A DNA stretch of 64,000 nucleotides from Bacillota bacterium (lineage in GTDB: Bacteria > Bacillota > Clostridia > Lachnospirales > Lachnospiraceae): the NCBI GenBank assembly GCA_023386815.1, contig JAEWIZ010000002.1:186001-250000 (forward strand). Direction: 5' to 3'. The notes under the pieces are model-generated. The model made no database searches. It saw only the letters and a list, made by a program, of their open reading frames with translations, and was not told where the DNA came from. The translations under genes and the position numbers were made by a program. This document shows, piece after piece, positions 32,895 through 42,916 of this stretch (the stretch's first letter is position 1; every line of letters begins with the position of its first letter).

Positions 32895-33380
32895 TTATAT
32901 TGTCTTTTTTTCTTTACCTACAGATTTAATAAGTAATATTCCAGTTTCAGGATAAAATTCAATTGTTCTACCGTAATTGGCTCCCGTATCTTCAGCTTTC
33001 AAGGAAATTCCCAATTCGTTTAATTTATGTTTGGTTGCTTCTACATTTCGATCACCAATCCGCATCATATCATTGTTAGCACTGAAGGCGAACATCTGGG
33101 CACCTCCGGCTATTTTAGCAACCAGACTTCTTCTTTCTGCTCCGATCGCAATCATCTGACTAATTAGTAAATCAATTCCGGTATCAGCAAACTTTGCTTT
33201 GTTTTCATTATTTATTATCTTTGTACTGTCTGGCAGCATAACGTGAACCATTCCAGCGATCTTCCGAATCGGATCGTATAATACAATACCGACACAGGAA
33301 CCAAGTCCCAAGGTTGTTATTGCATTAGGCGATATACACACATTAGAGTCCGCCATACCTACCTTTATCATTTCACTCAT
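32895..33380 (-). CDS. cheD: Chemoreceptor glutamine deamidase CheD
   Basis: CheD deamidates glutamines in chemoreceptors and, in Bacillus-type systems, binds and stimulates CheC. The 161-aa protein has the catalytic triad pattern: Thr/Cys in TLGLGSCVGIVLYDP (Cys34) and His in GMVHVMLP (His51), then KIAGGAQMF and IGDRNVEATKHKL. GGTGA lies upstream of the ATG. It is directly downstream of cheC, as expected for functional partners. Its last codons overlap one copy of the TTCCGATAA repeat. Confidence 0.96.
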   Translation of the reverse strand: MSEMIKVGMADSNVCISPNAITTLGLGSCVGIVLYDPIRKIAGMVHVMLPDSTKIINNENKAKFADTGIDLLISQMIAIGAERRSLVAKIAGGAQMFAFSANNDMMRIGDRNVEATKHKLNELGISLKAEDTGANYGRTIEFYPETGILLIKSVGKEKKTI

Positions 33381-33388
33381 GTATTCAC

Positions 33389-34012
33389 CTATAACCCTAA
33401 GGATGATAATATAGCTCTGTAGGAATCAATTGTCGGGATTAATATGAAAAATCCATTGACTGCATTGTCTGCATCTCCGAATTCAGTCTCAATCAGTAAT
33501 GCTTTATCACCAATTTTTCCAAATTCAATGGCAGGTACGCTTAAAATTGCTCCTGACATATCAATTGCCATATAGGGAATACTTGATGTAATTAATAAAT
33601 TAGTTAAGGAAGACAGTGATGATAAATATGCACCTGCTATGATATTTCCGATCTCATTGAGTGCAGAACGTTCCATTTCAGAAAATTCTCCAGACTCAGA
33701 TCCATAAGCGCCGCCCAGCAATAAATTCACTAAATGCTTGGCCGCATCCATGTCCATCATAAACATCATCATGCCATCAATTTGCCCCTCAAGGGTAAAT
33801 AATATACCTACTACAATATTCTCTGCACCACCGACAATATCTGAAAGTTCTTTAAATTCCAGTAAATCAACTTTTGGAACCTTCATATCAATCTTTGAAT
33901 TGATCATCTGTGAGAGAGCTGTTGTGGCATTCCCTGCACCAATATTTCCTATTTCCTTCAGTACATCATATTGCATATTATCGATCTGGTTTAAATTAAT
34001 CTGGGACACCAC
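33389..34012 (-). CDS. cheC: CheY-P phosphatase CheC
   Basis: CheC removes phosphate from CheY-P and takes part in adaptation with CheD. The protein (about 207 aa) has both phosphatase motifs: DVLKEIGNIGAGNA near the N-terminus and RSALNEIGNIIAGAYLSSL in the middle, each with the key Glu and Asn. No ATG start is available. GAGG at 34019-34022 favours a GTG at 34012 (or 34009) over the GTG at 34018 that touches it. It lies between cheW and cheD. Confidence 0.94.
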   Translation of the reverse strand: MVSQINLNQIDNMQYDVLKEIGNIGAGNATTALSQMINSKIDMKVPKVDLLEFKELSDIVGGAENIVVGILFTLEGQIDGMMMFMMDMDAAKHLVNLLLGGAYGSESGEFSEMERSALNEIGNIIAGAYLSSLSSLTNLLITSSIPYMAIDMSGAILSVPAIEFGKIGDKALLIETEFGDADNAVNGFFILIPTIDSYRAILSSLGL

Positions 34013-34035
34013 ATACACCTCACATTATTTAATAT

Positions 34036-34488
34036 TTATGATACAATTTCCTTATCAACAATAACTACCGGGATATTTAAAAGATTAATCAATTCATTGC
34101 CGTATTTTCCAACACCCTTGCTAAAGCTGCCCTTGATATCACTTTCATCATAATTCATTTTTTCAATTGCATTCGCATCCAAAGTAATTACTTCTTTCAC
34201 CTCATCCACAATGATTCCAACCGGAGCCGCTTGTAGTTCAGGTCTTACAATAATAATTCTGGCCTTTGGAGTGTATTCCACTTCTGGTAATTCTAATCGG
34301 TTTCTTAAGCTCATTACTGGAACGATCTCACCACGCAGGTTGACGATACCCTTAAAATAAGGCTGAGCCTTTGGTACTCTTGTTATACTTTGCAATACGA
34401 TAATATTGTCTATGTATTTAATATCAATGCCAAATGGCTGATTATTAAGATATGCTATAATATATTGCTTTGAATCTAAAGCTGCCAT
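34036..34488 (-). CDS. cheW: Chemotaxis coupling protein CheW
   Basis: CheW links CheA to chemoreceptors. The 150-aa protein is a single CheW domain: KQYIIAYLNNQPFGIDIKYI at the start, then ITRVPKAQPYFKGIVNLRGEIVPV, the signature core, and PVGIIVDEVKEVI near the end. GGAGG is seven bases before the ATG at 34488. It follows cheA with a 12-bp gap. Confidence 0.97.
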   Translation of the reverse strand: MAALDSKQYIIAYLNNQPFGIDIKYIDNIIVLQSITRVPKAQPYFKGIVNLRGEIVPVMSLRNRLELPEVEYTPKARIIIVRPELQAAPVGIIVDEVKEVITLDANAIEKMNYDESDIKGSFSKGVGKYGNELINLLNIPVVIVDKEIVS

Positions 34489-34500
34489 CACAATTCCTCC

Positions 34501-36591
34501 CTACACTAATGAATTGACATCCAGAATTAAAGCCACCTCACCATTACCGAGAATGGTAGCTCCGCTGATGATCTTATGGTTCTTGATATACTTACCAATG
34601 GATTTAATAACGATTTCCTGCTGTCCAATCAATTCATCTACAACCATACCAGCGAGTCTTTCACCCTTCTTAACAATAACAACGAGAAGCTCCTCTGGCT
34701 CTTTTTCCGGCTTTTTGCAACCCAGAATTTTACTTAGGCGTACAATTGGAACGACACTTCCTCTTAAATTAATTACTTCTTTTCCTTGTATATCCTTAAA
34801 CTCAGAACTTGGTATGTCTTCAACAGTTTGGATGCTTCCTAATGGTAGGGCATATTTTTCTTCACCGATAATAACCATTAAGGCTTGAATGATCGCCAAG
34901 GTTAACGGTAATCGGATGATGAAATTAGAGCCCTCATCAAGCTTTGTTTTGGCTTCAATCTCTCCACCCAAGGCTTCAATTTTAGTTTTTACAACATCTA
35001 GACCTACACCGCGTCCGGATACGTCCGTCACGGTATCAGCCGTTGAAAAGCTTGGTTGGAATAAGATATCAATAATATCTTTATCGGTCATCCTGGCAGC
35101 TTGTTCTTCCGTGATCTTGCCCTTTTCAATTGCTTTTGACTTTATCTTCTCAGTATTGATTCCGGCGCCATCGTCACGTACTTCAATTACAACGTTATTA
35201 CCATCCTGATATGCATCCAGATAGATAGAGCCAATGGGGTTTTTGCCTTTCTTCGCTCTTTCTGCATTACTCTCCAGACCATGATCAGCTGCATTACGAA
35301 GTAAGTGCATTAACGGATCGCCGATCTCATCAATTACTGTACGGTCAAGCTCGGTCTCTTCACCAGTCATGTAAAGTTCCATTTCTTTATCCAGTTTCTT
35401 AGACAAATCTCGGATCATTCTAGGGAAACGGTTAACAACACTTTCAATCGGTACCATTCTGGTTTTCATAACCGATTCATGAAGGTTAGTTGTAACTCTC
35501 TCCAAATATTCGATCTGTTCATGGAAGGTATTATCCAAGGTCGTATCGTTAGAATCACTAATGGATACAAGACCATTCTTAGCAATAATCAACTCGCTGA
35601 CCAGATTCATTAAAACATCTAATTTTTCAATATCAACTCGAACAGAACGGTTTGCAACAGGTTTAGCAGGCTGTTTTGCTGCAGCTGCAGCAGAACCTGA
35701 TTTTAAGGAGACAGCTTCACTTGCCTGTACCTGTACAACCTTTGCTTCCTCCTGAGTTATCTGCTTAGAAAATGTTACAACATCGTCATCTGATAATTTG
35801 TAATAATCTGCAACTACTTCTTTGACTTCAGATACATTTGCGGCAATTTTTGCCAGCTTGTCCGGTGTTTCTTTCGTAATAATAAATGCAGAATATTCAA
35901 AATCATACTTCTCATCTTCCAGATCCTGTGCACTTGGATTCAGCTTTATAATTTCACCGAATTCTTCTAAGGCGCGGTTTACCATAAAGGCTCTGGCACC
36001 CTTTAATACACAATACTCCTGAATATATACCGTAAGTCCAACTACATTCAGTCCAATGGTACCTGCTTTCACCATTGCCTTCTTTTCATGCTCTTCAATT
36101 TTTACATCGAAAAACTTCATCTTGCCATGGTCAGTCTGTCCCCCAGCTACTACCGGTTTAACTTCAGCAGCCTTTACGGTGACATTAGCTTCCGTAGTTT
36201 TACCAAGTCCTGCATTTAAGATATCATTTAATGCATTAATAATATCTTCGTTGTCATCCTCACCTTCATTAGCTTCTGATTGAATGTTAGTAAGGTATGC
36301 TTCCAAGGCATCCAAGCCCTTAAATAATACATCAACCAAATTCGAGGATACCTTCATCTTACCATTACGGATCTCTGAAAACACATTTTCCATATCATGG
36401 GTCAAACGCTGCATTCTTTTATAACCCATTGTACCGGACATGCCCTTTAAAGAATGAGCTGCACGGAAAATTTCATTAATCGTATTTTCATTTTCTGGTT
36501 CACGCTCTAATACTAATAAATGTTCATTCAAATTTTGCAAATGTTCTTTTGCTTCTTCAATAAATATCTCAAGATATTGACTTACGTCCAT
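34501..36591 (-). CDS. cheA: Chemotaxis histidine kinase CheA
   Basis: CheA reads receptor state and phosphorylates CheY and CheB. The 696-aa protein has the P1 Hpt domain with the phospho-acceptor in AAHSLKGMSG (His46), a P2-like region (about 165-290), the P3 dimerisation helices (RVDIEKLDVLMNLVSELIIAKN), the P4 kinase with N box HLLRNAADHGLE, G1 VRDDGAGI and G2 GRGVGLDVVK, and the CheW-like P5 domain (LMVIIGEEKYALPLGSIQ). It lies between cheB and cheW. The layout is the normal Firmicute form. Confidence 0.98.
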   Translation of the reverse strand: MDVSQYLEIFIEEAKEHLQNLNEHLLVLEREPENENTINEIFRAAHSLKGMSGTMGYKRMQRLTHDMENVFSEIRNGKMKVSSNLVDVLFKGLDALEAYLTNIQSEANEGEDDNEDIINALNDILNAGLGKTTEANVTVKAAEVKPVVAGGQTDHGKMKFFDVKIEEHEKKAMVKAGTIGLNVVGLTVYIQEYCVLKGARAFMVNRALEEFGEIIKLNPSAQDLEDEKYDFEYSAFIITKETPDKLAKIAANVSEVKEVVADYYKLSDDDVVTFSKQITQEEAKVVQVQASEAVSLKSGSAAAAAKQPAKPVANRSVRVDIEKLDVLMNLVSELIIAKNGLVSISDSNDTTLDNTFHEQIEYLERVTTNLHESVMKTRMVPIESVVNRFPRMIRDLSKKLDKEMELYMTGEETELDRTVIDEIGDPLMHLLRNAADHGLESNAERAKKGKNPIGSIYLDAYQDGNNVVIEVRDDGAGINTEKIKSKAIEKGKITEEQAARMTDKDIIDILFQPSFSTADTVTDVSGRGVGLDVVKTKIEALGGEIEAKTKLDEGSNFIIRLPLTLAIIQALMVIIGEEKYALPLGSIQTVEDIPSSEFKDIQGKEVINLRGSVVPIVRLSKILGCKKPEKEPEELLVVIVKKGERLAGMVVDELIGQQEIVIKSIGKYIKNHKIISGATILGNGEVALILDVNSLV

Positions 36592-36594
36592 TTA

Positions 36595-37680
36595 TCACAC
36601 CCCCACATTTCTTGCAATGGCACCAGATACTTCATTTAAAGGAACAACTTCATCCACTAGCCCAGCTTCTTTAATGACCTTTGGCATTCCATAGACGATA
36701 CTTGTCTCTTCATTCTGTGCAATCACATAAATATTTTGTTTTTTTCCTAGTTGTCTTATTCCAGCGGTTCCGTCACCGCCCATACCTGTTAATACAACAC
36801 AGGTAATCTGATCAAAATTAGTGTCTACCAAGGACTCGTACATAATATCTGCACAGGGTAATAGCCCATGTCTTGCCGGCTCCTTCGTAACAGAAAGATA
36901 ATACTGTCCGTCTGTTTGCTTTTTCAGCCTCATTTGATATCCGCCTTTTGCAATATAAACGGTTCCTTTGCGAAGAATTTCGCCATCCTCTGCCTCCTTT
37001 ACTTCAACCTGGCTAAGTTCATTTAATCGGTCTGCAAGGGACTTTGTAAATCCGCCTGGCATATGTTGTACAATAAGTACACTGGCATCCAGGTTCTTAG
37101 GTAGACTTGGTATTACTGTATGTAGCGCTTTGGGTCCGCCAGTTGAGCATGCTAGAGCTACTAACTTGGTTGCATTCTGAGGTAATTGTACCGGTTTTCT
37201 TTTCTGAGCTAATTGTCTCACTAGATTACGAGTATCCGGCTTTCCTTCTTCTTGCTCCCGCTCAACTTTAGCCTCCACTTGAGTTGCGGTTGCTAAACAG
37301 GATAAAATGTTGTTGGAGAATTGATTGCTCTTCACCTCTAAATAGCTCTCAGGCTTTGTCACAAAATCAAATGCTCCAAGCTCTAATGCATAAATTGTCT
37401 CCTTCGCATCCTTTGTTGCTATGGTACTAACGATAATTACTTTTGTTTTCATGCCCCGCTTCTTTAGTTCCGCTAACAGCTCTAATCCATTCATTCTAGG
37501 CATATTAATATCCAGAAGAACTGCATCAAAATCTTTGCCTCTACTAAGCAGTACATTTAACCCATCCAGTCCGTTTACCGCCACTTCAGTAACTTGGAAC
37601 CGATCATCTGCGTTTATTATATCAGAAATCACCCTTCTCATGAGTGCAGAGTCATCTATTATTAAAATATTTTTCTTCAT
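36595..37680 (-). CDS. cheB: Chemotaxis methylesterase response regulator CheB
   Basis: CheB demethylates chemoreceptors when phosphorylated by CheA. The 361-aa protein has a receiver domain (ILIIDDSALMRR, phospho-acceptor Asp57 in LLDINMPRMNG, Lys in FVTKPES), a linker, and the methylesterase domain with the catalytic Ser in ACSTGGPKAL, His in VQHMPGGF and Asp in GMGGDGTAG. It lies four bases upstream of cheA in reading direction. No cheR methyltransferase gene is in the window, so that partner must be elsewhere. Confidence 0.97.
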   Translation of the reverse strand: MKKNILIIDDSALMRRVISDIINADDRFQVTEVAVNGLDGLNVLLSRGKDFDAVLLDINMPRMNGLELLAELKKRGMKTKVIIVSTIATKDAKETIYALELGAFDFVTKPESYLEVKSNQFSNNILSCLATATQVEAKVEREQEEGKPDTRNLVRQLAQKRKPVQLPQNATKLVALACSTGGPKALHTVIPSLPKNLDASVLIVQHMPGGFTKSLADRLNELSQVEVKEAEDGEILRKGTVYIAKGGYQMRLKKQTDGQYYLSVTKEPARHGLLPCADIMYESLVDTNFDQITCVVLTGMGGDGTAGIRQLGKKQNIYVIAQNEETSIVYGMPKVIKEAGLVDEVVPLNEVSGAIARNVGV

Positions 37681-37689
37681 TCTTCGACT

Positions 37690-38454
37690 TTACCTTTCCT
37701 TTTCATTTCTTCTTAGACGGCGTTCCTGTTCGAAAATGAACCTAATCAGGTGTTCTCTATCCTTCGGAGAAATATCCATAAATTGCACTCTATGCTCGAA
37801 TACACCAATTCTATTTTCAATTTTATCAGAGGCAATGACCTGTGCTCCCGGCTCCATTTTTATGATACGATTACCAACACTAACTGTTATTTTAATTAGT
37901 AGCTTATCGCCTTGCTTATGTAGGAATTTTGAGTAAAATTTTGCTCCACCACCACTAATATCTATAATATCACCATGAATCCAGTCTTTGTTAAACTGGC
38001 TTAATTTCTTCTTGCACTCGTTTCGTTCTTCGTCATTTGCAAAATCATTTGCCTTCCATTTTCTATCTAGCATTTCCTCATCCAAGGTAACTACACGATA
38101 ATCGATCTCATAGATACATTCAAAACGGTAAAATTGTCTTCGTTGAACTTTTACTAAGTTTGAAATTATCTGTACATTAGATACAATAATATTGTTTTCT
38201 TTGTGATTACTTAATACTACACAGTTCCCCTGATACAAGCCTTTTTTTGTGTAGAAGAATAGGCTAAAATTAGCTCCAACACCTAAAACTAATGCTTTTC
38301 CATACAGAATTGGCGCTGCAATGCTAATAACATCTAAATCCACAAAATCTACTAATTGGCTTGCAAAAGTCCTCGCGTTATGTACTTCACGACCAGATAT
38401 ATCTATTGGTTTAATATCAATTTTATCACCATAATTTAATACTTCACGCAGCAT
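37690..38454 (-). CDS. PilZ-domain c-di-GMP receptor, YcgR-like flagellar brake
   Basis: A 254-aa protein with an N-terminal YcgR-type barrel (about 1-95, including LREVLNYGDKIDI) and a C-terminal PilZ domain. The two c-di-GMP motifs are present: QRRQFYRF (RxxxR type) and DISGGGAKF (D/NxSxxG type). Proteins of this type bind c-di-GMP and slow the flagellar motor at the stator or switch. GGAGG is six bases before the ATG. Its position inside the fla/che cluster, between flhG and cheB, supports a motility role. It is like YpfA/DgrA of Bacillus. Confidence 0.88.
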   Translation of the reverse strand: MLREVLNYGDKIDIKPIDISGREVHNARTFASQLVDFVDLDVISIAAPILYGKALVLGVGANFSLFFYTKKGLYQGNCVVLSNHKENNIIVSNVQIISNLVKVQRRQFYRFECIYEIDYRVVTLDEEMLDRKWKANDFANDEERNECKKKLSQFNKDWIHGDIIDISGGGAKFYSKFLHKQGDKLLIKITVSVGNRIIKMEPGAQVIASDKIENRIGVFEHRVQFMDISPKDREHLIRFIFEQERRLRRNEKER

Positions 38455-38589
38455 GTTTTTCCTCCCACAGGATTTAACACTCCTTTAATTATACTAATGT
38501 CCGCAAGCTCAATCTATTCTGGCACAAGGTGCATGATTAGAACCTGCTGCGTACGGCTCCGATAGAATTCCTTCGGTAAAAATGCCTGC

Positions 38590-39474
38590 TTATTTTCGAA
38601 TTCTTGACCTTAGTAAATTAGTGAAAAGTTGTGCTATTCCTTTTTTATTCTGTGTCTCATCATTTGTTGTATGCTCACTTAAACTATGGGCAAAGGAAGT
38701 TAGTGAAAATGTGAAATCAGAATTTGGATAAAGCATCATCGCAGGTTTTTGTTTCATAACCGCTTTTGACACAGAGGTATCCGAAGGAACAGACCCCAAG
38801 AACTCCAATTTTAAATCCAGAAATTTACTAACAACTAAGCTAAGCTTGTCATATAACTCTTTACCATCCTCATAAGAGTCAACCCTGTTTGCAATCATCT
38901 TTATTACGGTTTTCTCTAAGGAAACATCTGTCTTTCTATTTAAGGTCTTTAATAATGCATATGCATCGGTAATAGAGGTCGGTTCCGGTGTTGCAACCAG
39001 CAAGACCTCTGAACTTGCTGCCACGAATTCCAATACAGAATCCGAAATACCAGCTCCGGTATCAACAATAATGATATCAGCCCTCTCATCCAGTTCCACA
39101 AGTTTCTGAATCAAATAAACGATCTGATCTCTTGACAGGTTCGTTAATTCTTGTATTCCTGAACCTCCTGAAATAAAACCGATATTCTCAGGACCTTCCG
39201 TTATAATGTCAGATAAGTTCTTGCCTCGAAACATCAGGTCCGCAAGATTATACTGAGGTCTTATTCCAAGCATAACCTCCACATTTGCCAGTCCAAAATC
39301 CGCATCTAATACAATAACACGATTTCCTAAGCGGCTTAATGCAATAGCAAGATTAACCGATATACTTGATTTACCTACTCCACCTTTTCCACTCGTAACA
39401 GTAATTACCCTTGCAACCCTTCTGGGTGTGGTCTGCTCCCTGATAATCTTCCTTAACTTTTCAGCCTGATCCAT
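38590..39474 (-). CDS. flhG: Flagellar number regulator FlhG (MinD-like ATPase, YlxH/FleN)
   Basis: FlhG is a MinD-like ATPase that works with FlhF to set flagellar number and position. The 294-aa protein starts with an amphipathic N-terminus (MDQAEKLRKIIREQ), then the deviant Walker A TVTSGKGGVGKSSISVNLA, switch I VLDADFGLANVEVMLG and Walker B-like ADIIIVDTGAGISDSVLEF. The ATG at 39474 has GGAGG six bases upstream. It follows flhF, its GTPase partner, by 62 bp. Confidence 0.95.
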   Translation of the reverse strand: MDQAEKLRKIIREQTTPRRVARVITVTSGKGGVGKSSISVNLAIALSRLGNRVIVLDADFGLANVEVMLGIRPQYNLADLMFRGKNLSDIITEGPENIGFISGGSGIQELTNLSRDQIVYLIQKLVELDERADIIIVDTGAGISDSVLEFVAASSEVLLVATPEPTSITDAYALLKTLNRKTDVSLEKTVIKMIANRVDSYEDGKELYDKLSLVVSKFLDLKLEFLGSVPSDTSVSKAVMKQKPAMMLYPNSDFTFSLTSFAHSLSEHTTNDETQNKKGIAQLFTNLLRSRIRK

Positions 39475-39536
39475 AATTAGCCTCCACGACACCACATTAC
39501 GGCATCTTATAATCAAAGTGAGTTATTTCTTTTTCC

Positions 39537-40757
39537 TTACTGTCCCCTCAGTAACTGTTTTGCTATATTTTGAGCATCCACACGTGAGATATCGTCCGGT
39601 ACATTCTGCCCAAAAGTAGCATAGGACAATGGTGCCTCTGTTAGCATTCGTATATTGAAGAGGTTCCCAATCGTTCCTGTCTCATCTAACTTTGTAAAAA
39701 TAAGATTATAATTAATGATCTCAGAATAAGCTTCTGTAATTTTAATTAAGTCTCGGTATTTTGTTGTTGCGCTCAGAACCAGATAAATCTCACGTTCCTC
39801 TTCTGGAATAACATTAATCAAAGATTCGATATCATCTCTTTGTTCCTTACTTCGATGTGAGCGGCCTGCTGTATCCACGAATATCAGGTCAAAATCAGCA
39901 AACTCCTCTTTCGCCTGTCGCATTTCATCATCAGAATAGATCACCTTAAGGGGAATTCCTAATATATTAGCATAGGTTCTCAACTGCTCAACTGCAGCAA
40001 TACGGTAGGTATCTGCAGTTAAAAACGCCACTTTTGACTTTTCACTTACTTTAAACTTAGAAGCAATCTTTGCAATCGTTGTGGTCTTTCCCACACCCGT
40101 TGGCCCTATAAAGAAGATAAACTTCGGAGTCTTTCCATCAGCACTGATCATCCTCGGCTGACCCAGCTTTAATATAATTTTCTGATAAATACTGGCCAGG
40201 ATATTATCCATAGAAGCATCCTTCTTTAAAGTACCTTCTATTTCTGAAATAATCTGATTTGCATATTTTTCATCAACTTCATTTGAAATAAGTTGGTTAT
40301 AGATTAACTGAATGCATGCAAGATTCTTATTCGTTTCTAAAGCTGCCTTTGCATCCTGCTTTTCCTGTAGTTCTTTTTCCTTCTCCATCATCTGCTTCTC
40401 TAGAAGACTTTGCAGATTATTTAGTTTTAACTCAATCGCAGAGGAAGCTGCGGGGATATCTCCCGGTAGTTGGCCTCCATTATGATCCTTCGGCTCATCA
40501 TAGATGATATCCGGCATCATTGTTTTTCTCTGTGATGCTGCTTGTATTGGCGTTACTGTTTTCACTCTATCATTACGATAAGTTATATTCTCATCAACAG
40601 CGGCTGTAATCTCAACAAGCGGTTTACGAAATAATTTATGAATGCCTTTCGGAGATACTGTCTTTATATTCATGACAATAGCATCCTTGCCAAGTTCTTC
40701 TTTGGCTAGCAGGATTGCTTCTGTCTCCGTATTTGCTTGAAATTTTTTGATAATCAC
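39537..40757 (-). CDS. flhF: Flagellar biosynthesis GTPase FlhF
   Basis: FlhF is an SRP-type GTPase that places the flagellar basal body. The 406-aa protein has the short B domain at the N-terminus (KKFQANTETEAILLAKEELGKDA), a helical N domain (about 120-195), and the NG GTPase: GPTGVGKTTTIAKIAS, DTYRIAAVEQL, FVDTAGRS and FTKLDETG. It starts with a GTG at 40757 that overlaps the flhA stop by one base (TAGTG), so translation is probably coupled. Confidence 0.97.
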   Translation of the reverse strand: MIIKKFQANTETEAILLAKEELGKDAIVMNIKTVSPKGIHKLFRKPLVEITAAVDENITYRNDRVKTVTPIQAASQRKTMMPDIIYDEPKDHNGGQLPGDIPAASSAIELKLNNLQSLLEKQMMEKEKELQEKQDAKAALETNKNLACIQLIYNQLISNEVDEKYANQIISEIEGTLKKDASMDNILASIYQKIILKLGQPRMISADGKTPKFIFFIGPTGVGKTTTIAKIASKFKVSEKSKVAFLTADTYRIAAVEQLRTYANILGIPLKVIYSDDEMRQAKEEFADFDLIFVDTAGRSHRSKEQRDDIESLINVIPEEEREIYLVLSATTKYRDLIKITEAYSEIINYNLIFTKLDETGTIGNLFNIRMLTEAPLSYATFGQNVPDDISRVDAQNIAKQLLRGQ

Positions 40758-42790
40758 TATACTGTCACCATCCCTACCGACTGTAATTCAACATTGGAGT
40801 CTATTTCATTATAAGATACTACAATTAAATCCTTAAAATAATCCTGAGTTAAACGCTTGAAATACATCCGCACAATTGGAGAAGTTATAACAATCGGATT
40901 CTTTCCAAGTTCCTCCAACTTATGTACCTCTGCCTGAACTGACTCCATGATTTCTCTTGTTATACTTGGATCAAGTGTTAAAAATGCTCCCTGTTCTGAT
41001 TGTTTCACAGATCCCATGATTTCCTGCTCCACCTTAGGATCTAAAGTAACTACGCTGGTCATCTCATTTGAAGGGAAATATTTACTCGAAATTGCACGTT
41101 TTAAACTTTGTCTTGCATACTCCGTAAGTACATCTGTGTCACGGGAGGTAGGTGCATAATCCGCTAACGTTTCGAATATCGTCACTAAATCCCTGATGGA
41201 TACCCCTTCTCGAAGTAAGTTCTGAAGAACCTTTTGAATCTCACCAATATTCAGCAGCTTAGGCACAAGCTCGCTGATAAGAGTGGAATGGGAATCCTTG
41301 ATATTGTCCACAAGATGTTGAACATCCTGTCTGGTAAGCAGCTCATAGATATGTGAGCGAATCACCTCTGTTAAATGAGTTGCAATGATTGAGGGAGGAT
41401 CAACAACAGTATAGCCAAGGGTTTCTGCTCTTTCCCGTTGCCCTTCCGTGATCCATATCGCCGGAAGATGGAAAGAAGGCTCGAAGGTAGGGATTCCTGT
41501 TATTTCTTCTTCTACATAGCCAGGGTTCATTGCCATATAATGATCAAAAAGAATTTCGCCTTCACTAACCTGAATTCCTTTAATTTTTATAATATATTGA
41601 TTTGGATTTAACTGAATATTATCTCGCAAACGTATCATCGGAACAACACATCCAAGCTCCAGTGCTATCTGTCTTCTGATCAATACAACACGATCGAGTA
41701 AATCACCGCCCTGATTTGTATCAGCAAGAGGAATAATACCATATCCAAACTCTAATTCAATTGGATCAACTTGTAATAAAGATACCACATTTTCGGGCTT
41801 TCTAATTTCATTGGCAGAGACCTCATCTGTGGAAACCTCTTGCTCGATCTGCGCCTCTTCAATCTTGCCGGCAATTGCCCTTCCTGAAATAATAAAGATA
41901 ATTCCATAAGCCAGAAATAAAATATCGTTCAGTGGCGTTAATAAACCAAGACCAATCAAACTTCCTCCGACCATATATAATACCTTTGGAATGGAGAACA
42001 GCTGTTTCATCAGCATATCTCCAAAGTCTGCTTCCTTCGATGCCTTAGTTACAAGAATACCGGTTGCTAAAGATATCATCAAGGAAGGAATCTGACTTAC
42101 CAGACCGTCACCAATCGTCAGGATAGCAAAATGCTGGAATGCGTCCATTGCCTCGTATCCAAGGTAGAACATTCCCATTACTGTACCGCCGATCATATTG
42201 ATTATGGTAATAATCAAACCGGCAATTGCATCTCCCTTAACATACTTGGTAGCACCATCCATGGAGCCAAAGAAAGCTGCTTCCTCTTGAATTTTCTCTC
42301 GGCGAGTCTTTGCCTCAGCATCATTAATCGCTCCGGTATTTAAGTCAGCATCAATTGCCATCTGTTTACCTGGCATTGCGTCCAGAGTAAATCGAGCCGT
42401 AACCTCAGCAACACGTTCAGATCCTTTATTGATTACCATGAATTGTACAATAATTAAAATAATGAATATGATAATACCGATAATGAGATTTCCGCCACCA
42501 ACAAACTGACCGAAGGTCTCAACTACGTTTCCTGGTTCACCAGTAGATAAAATTAATTTTGTACTGGATACATTTAAGGAAATGCGGAATATGGTTGTAA
42601 AGAGTAGTATGGTTGGAAAGGCAGACATACTAAGTACATCTTTCGCAAACATCGCGTTAAATAAAACCACCATTGCTATTGATATATTTAAAGCCAGTAA
42701 TATATCCAGCAATATCGAAGGCATAGGTATTATCAAAAAGATGACTGCTGACAGCAAGAACAAACCAACTATCATATCGTTACGTTTCAT
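40757..42790 (-). CDS. flhA: Flagellar export gate protein FlhA
   Basis: FlhA forms the nonameric ring of the flagellar type III export gate. The 677-aa protein has eight predicted membrane helices in the first 330 residues, including the family signature in the loop VAEVTARFTLDAMPGKQMAIDADL, and a large cytoplasmic domain that docks chaperone-substrate complexes (about 335-677). GGAGG precedes the ATG. A 126-bp gap without a gene separates it from flhB. Confidence 0.98.
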   Translation of the reverse strand: MKRNDMIVGLFLLSAVIFLIIPMPSILLDILLALNISIAMVVLFNAMFAKDVLSMSAFPTILLFTTIFRISLNVSSTKLILSTGEPGNVVETFGQFVGGGNLIIGIIIFIILIIVQFMVINKGSERVAEVTARFTLDAMPGKQMAIDADLNTGAINDAEAKTRREKIQEEAAFFGSMDGATKYVKGDAIAGLIITIINMIGGTVMGMFYLGYEAMDAFQHFAILTIGDGLVSQIPSLMISLATGILVTKASKEADFGDMLMKQLFSIPKVLYMVGGSLIGLGLLTPLNDILFLAYGIIFIISGRAIAGKIEEAQIEQEVSTDEVSANEIRKPENVVSLLQVDPIELEFGYGIIPLADTNQGGDLLDRVVLIRRQIALELGCVVPMIRLRDNIQLNPNQYIIKIKGIQVSEGEILFDHYMAMNPGYVEEEITGIPTFEPSFHLPAIWITEGQRERAETLGYTVVDPPSIIATHLTEVIRSHIYELLTRQDVQHLVDNIKDSHSTLISELVPKLLNIGEIQKVLQNLLREGVSIRDLVTIFETLADYAPTSRDTDVLTEYARQSLKRAISSKYFPSNEMTSVVTLDPKVEQEIMGSVKQSEQGAFLTLDPSITREIMESVQAEVHKLEELGKNPIVITSPIVRMYFKRLTQDYFKDLIVVSYNEIDSNVELQSVGMVTV

Positions 42791-42916
42791 ACCTCAATCC
42801 TCCTGACAAGTCACATTAAACTACTAATAGAAAAAGAACATAAAATCCCATTAATTCCATGTAAATAGCGCAGATACTGCACCTTTATATCATAAGTCAA
42901 GCAGCAAGTCAGACTC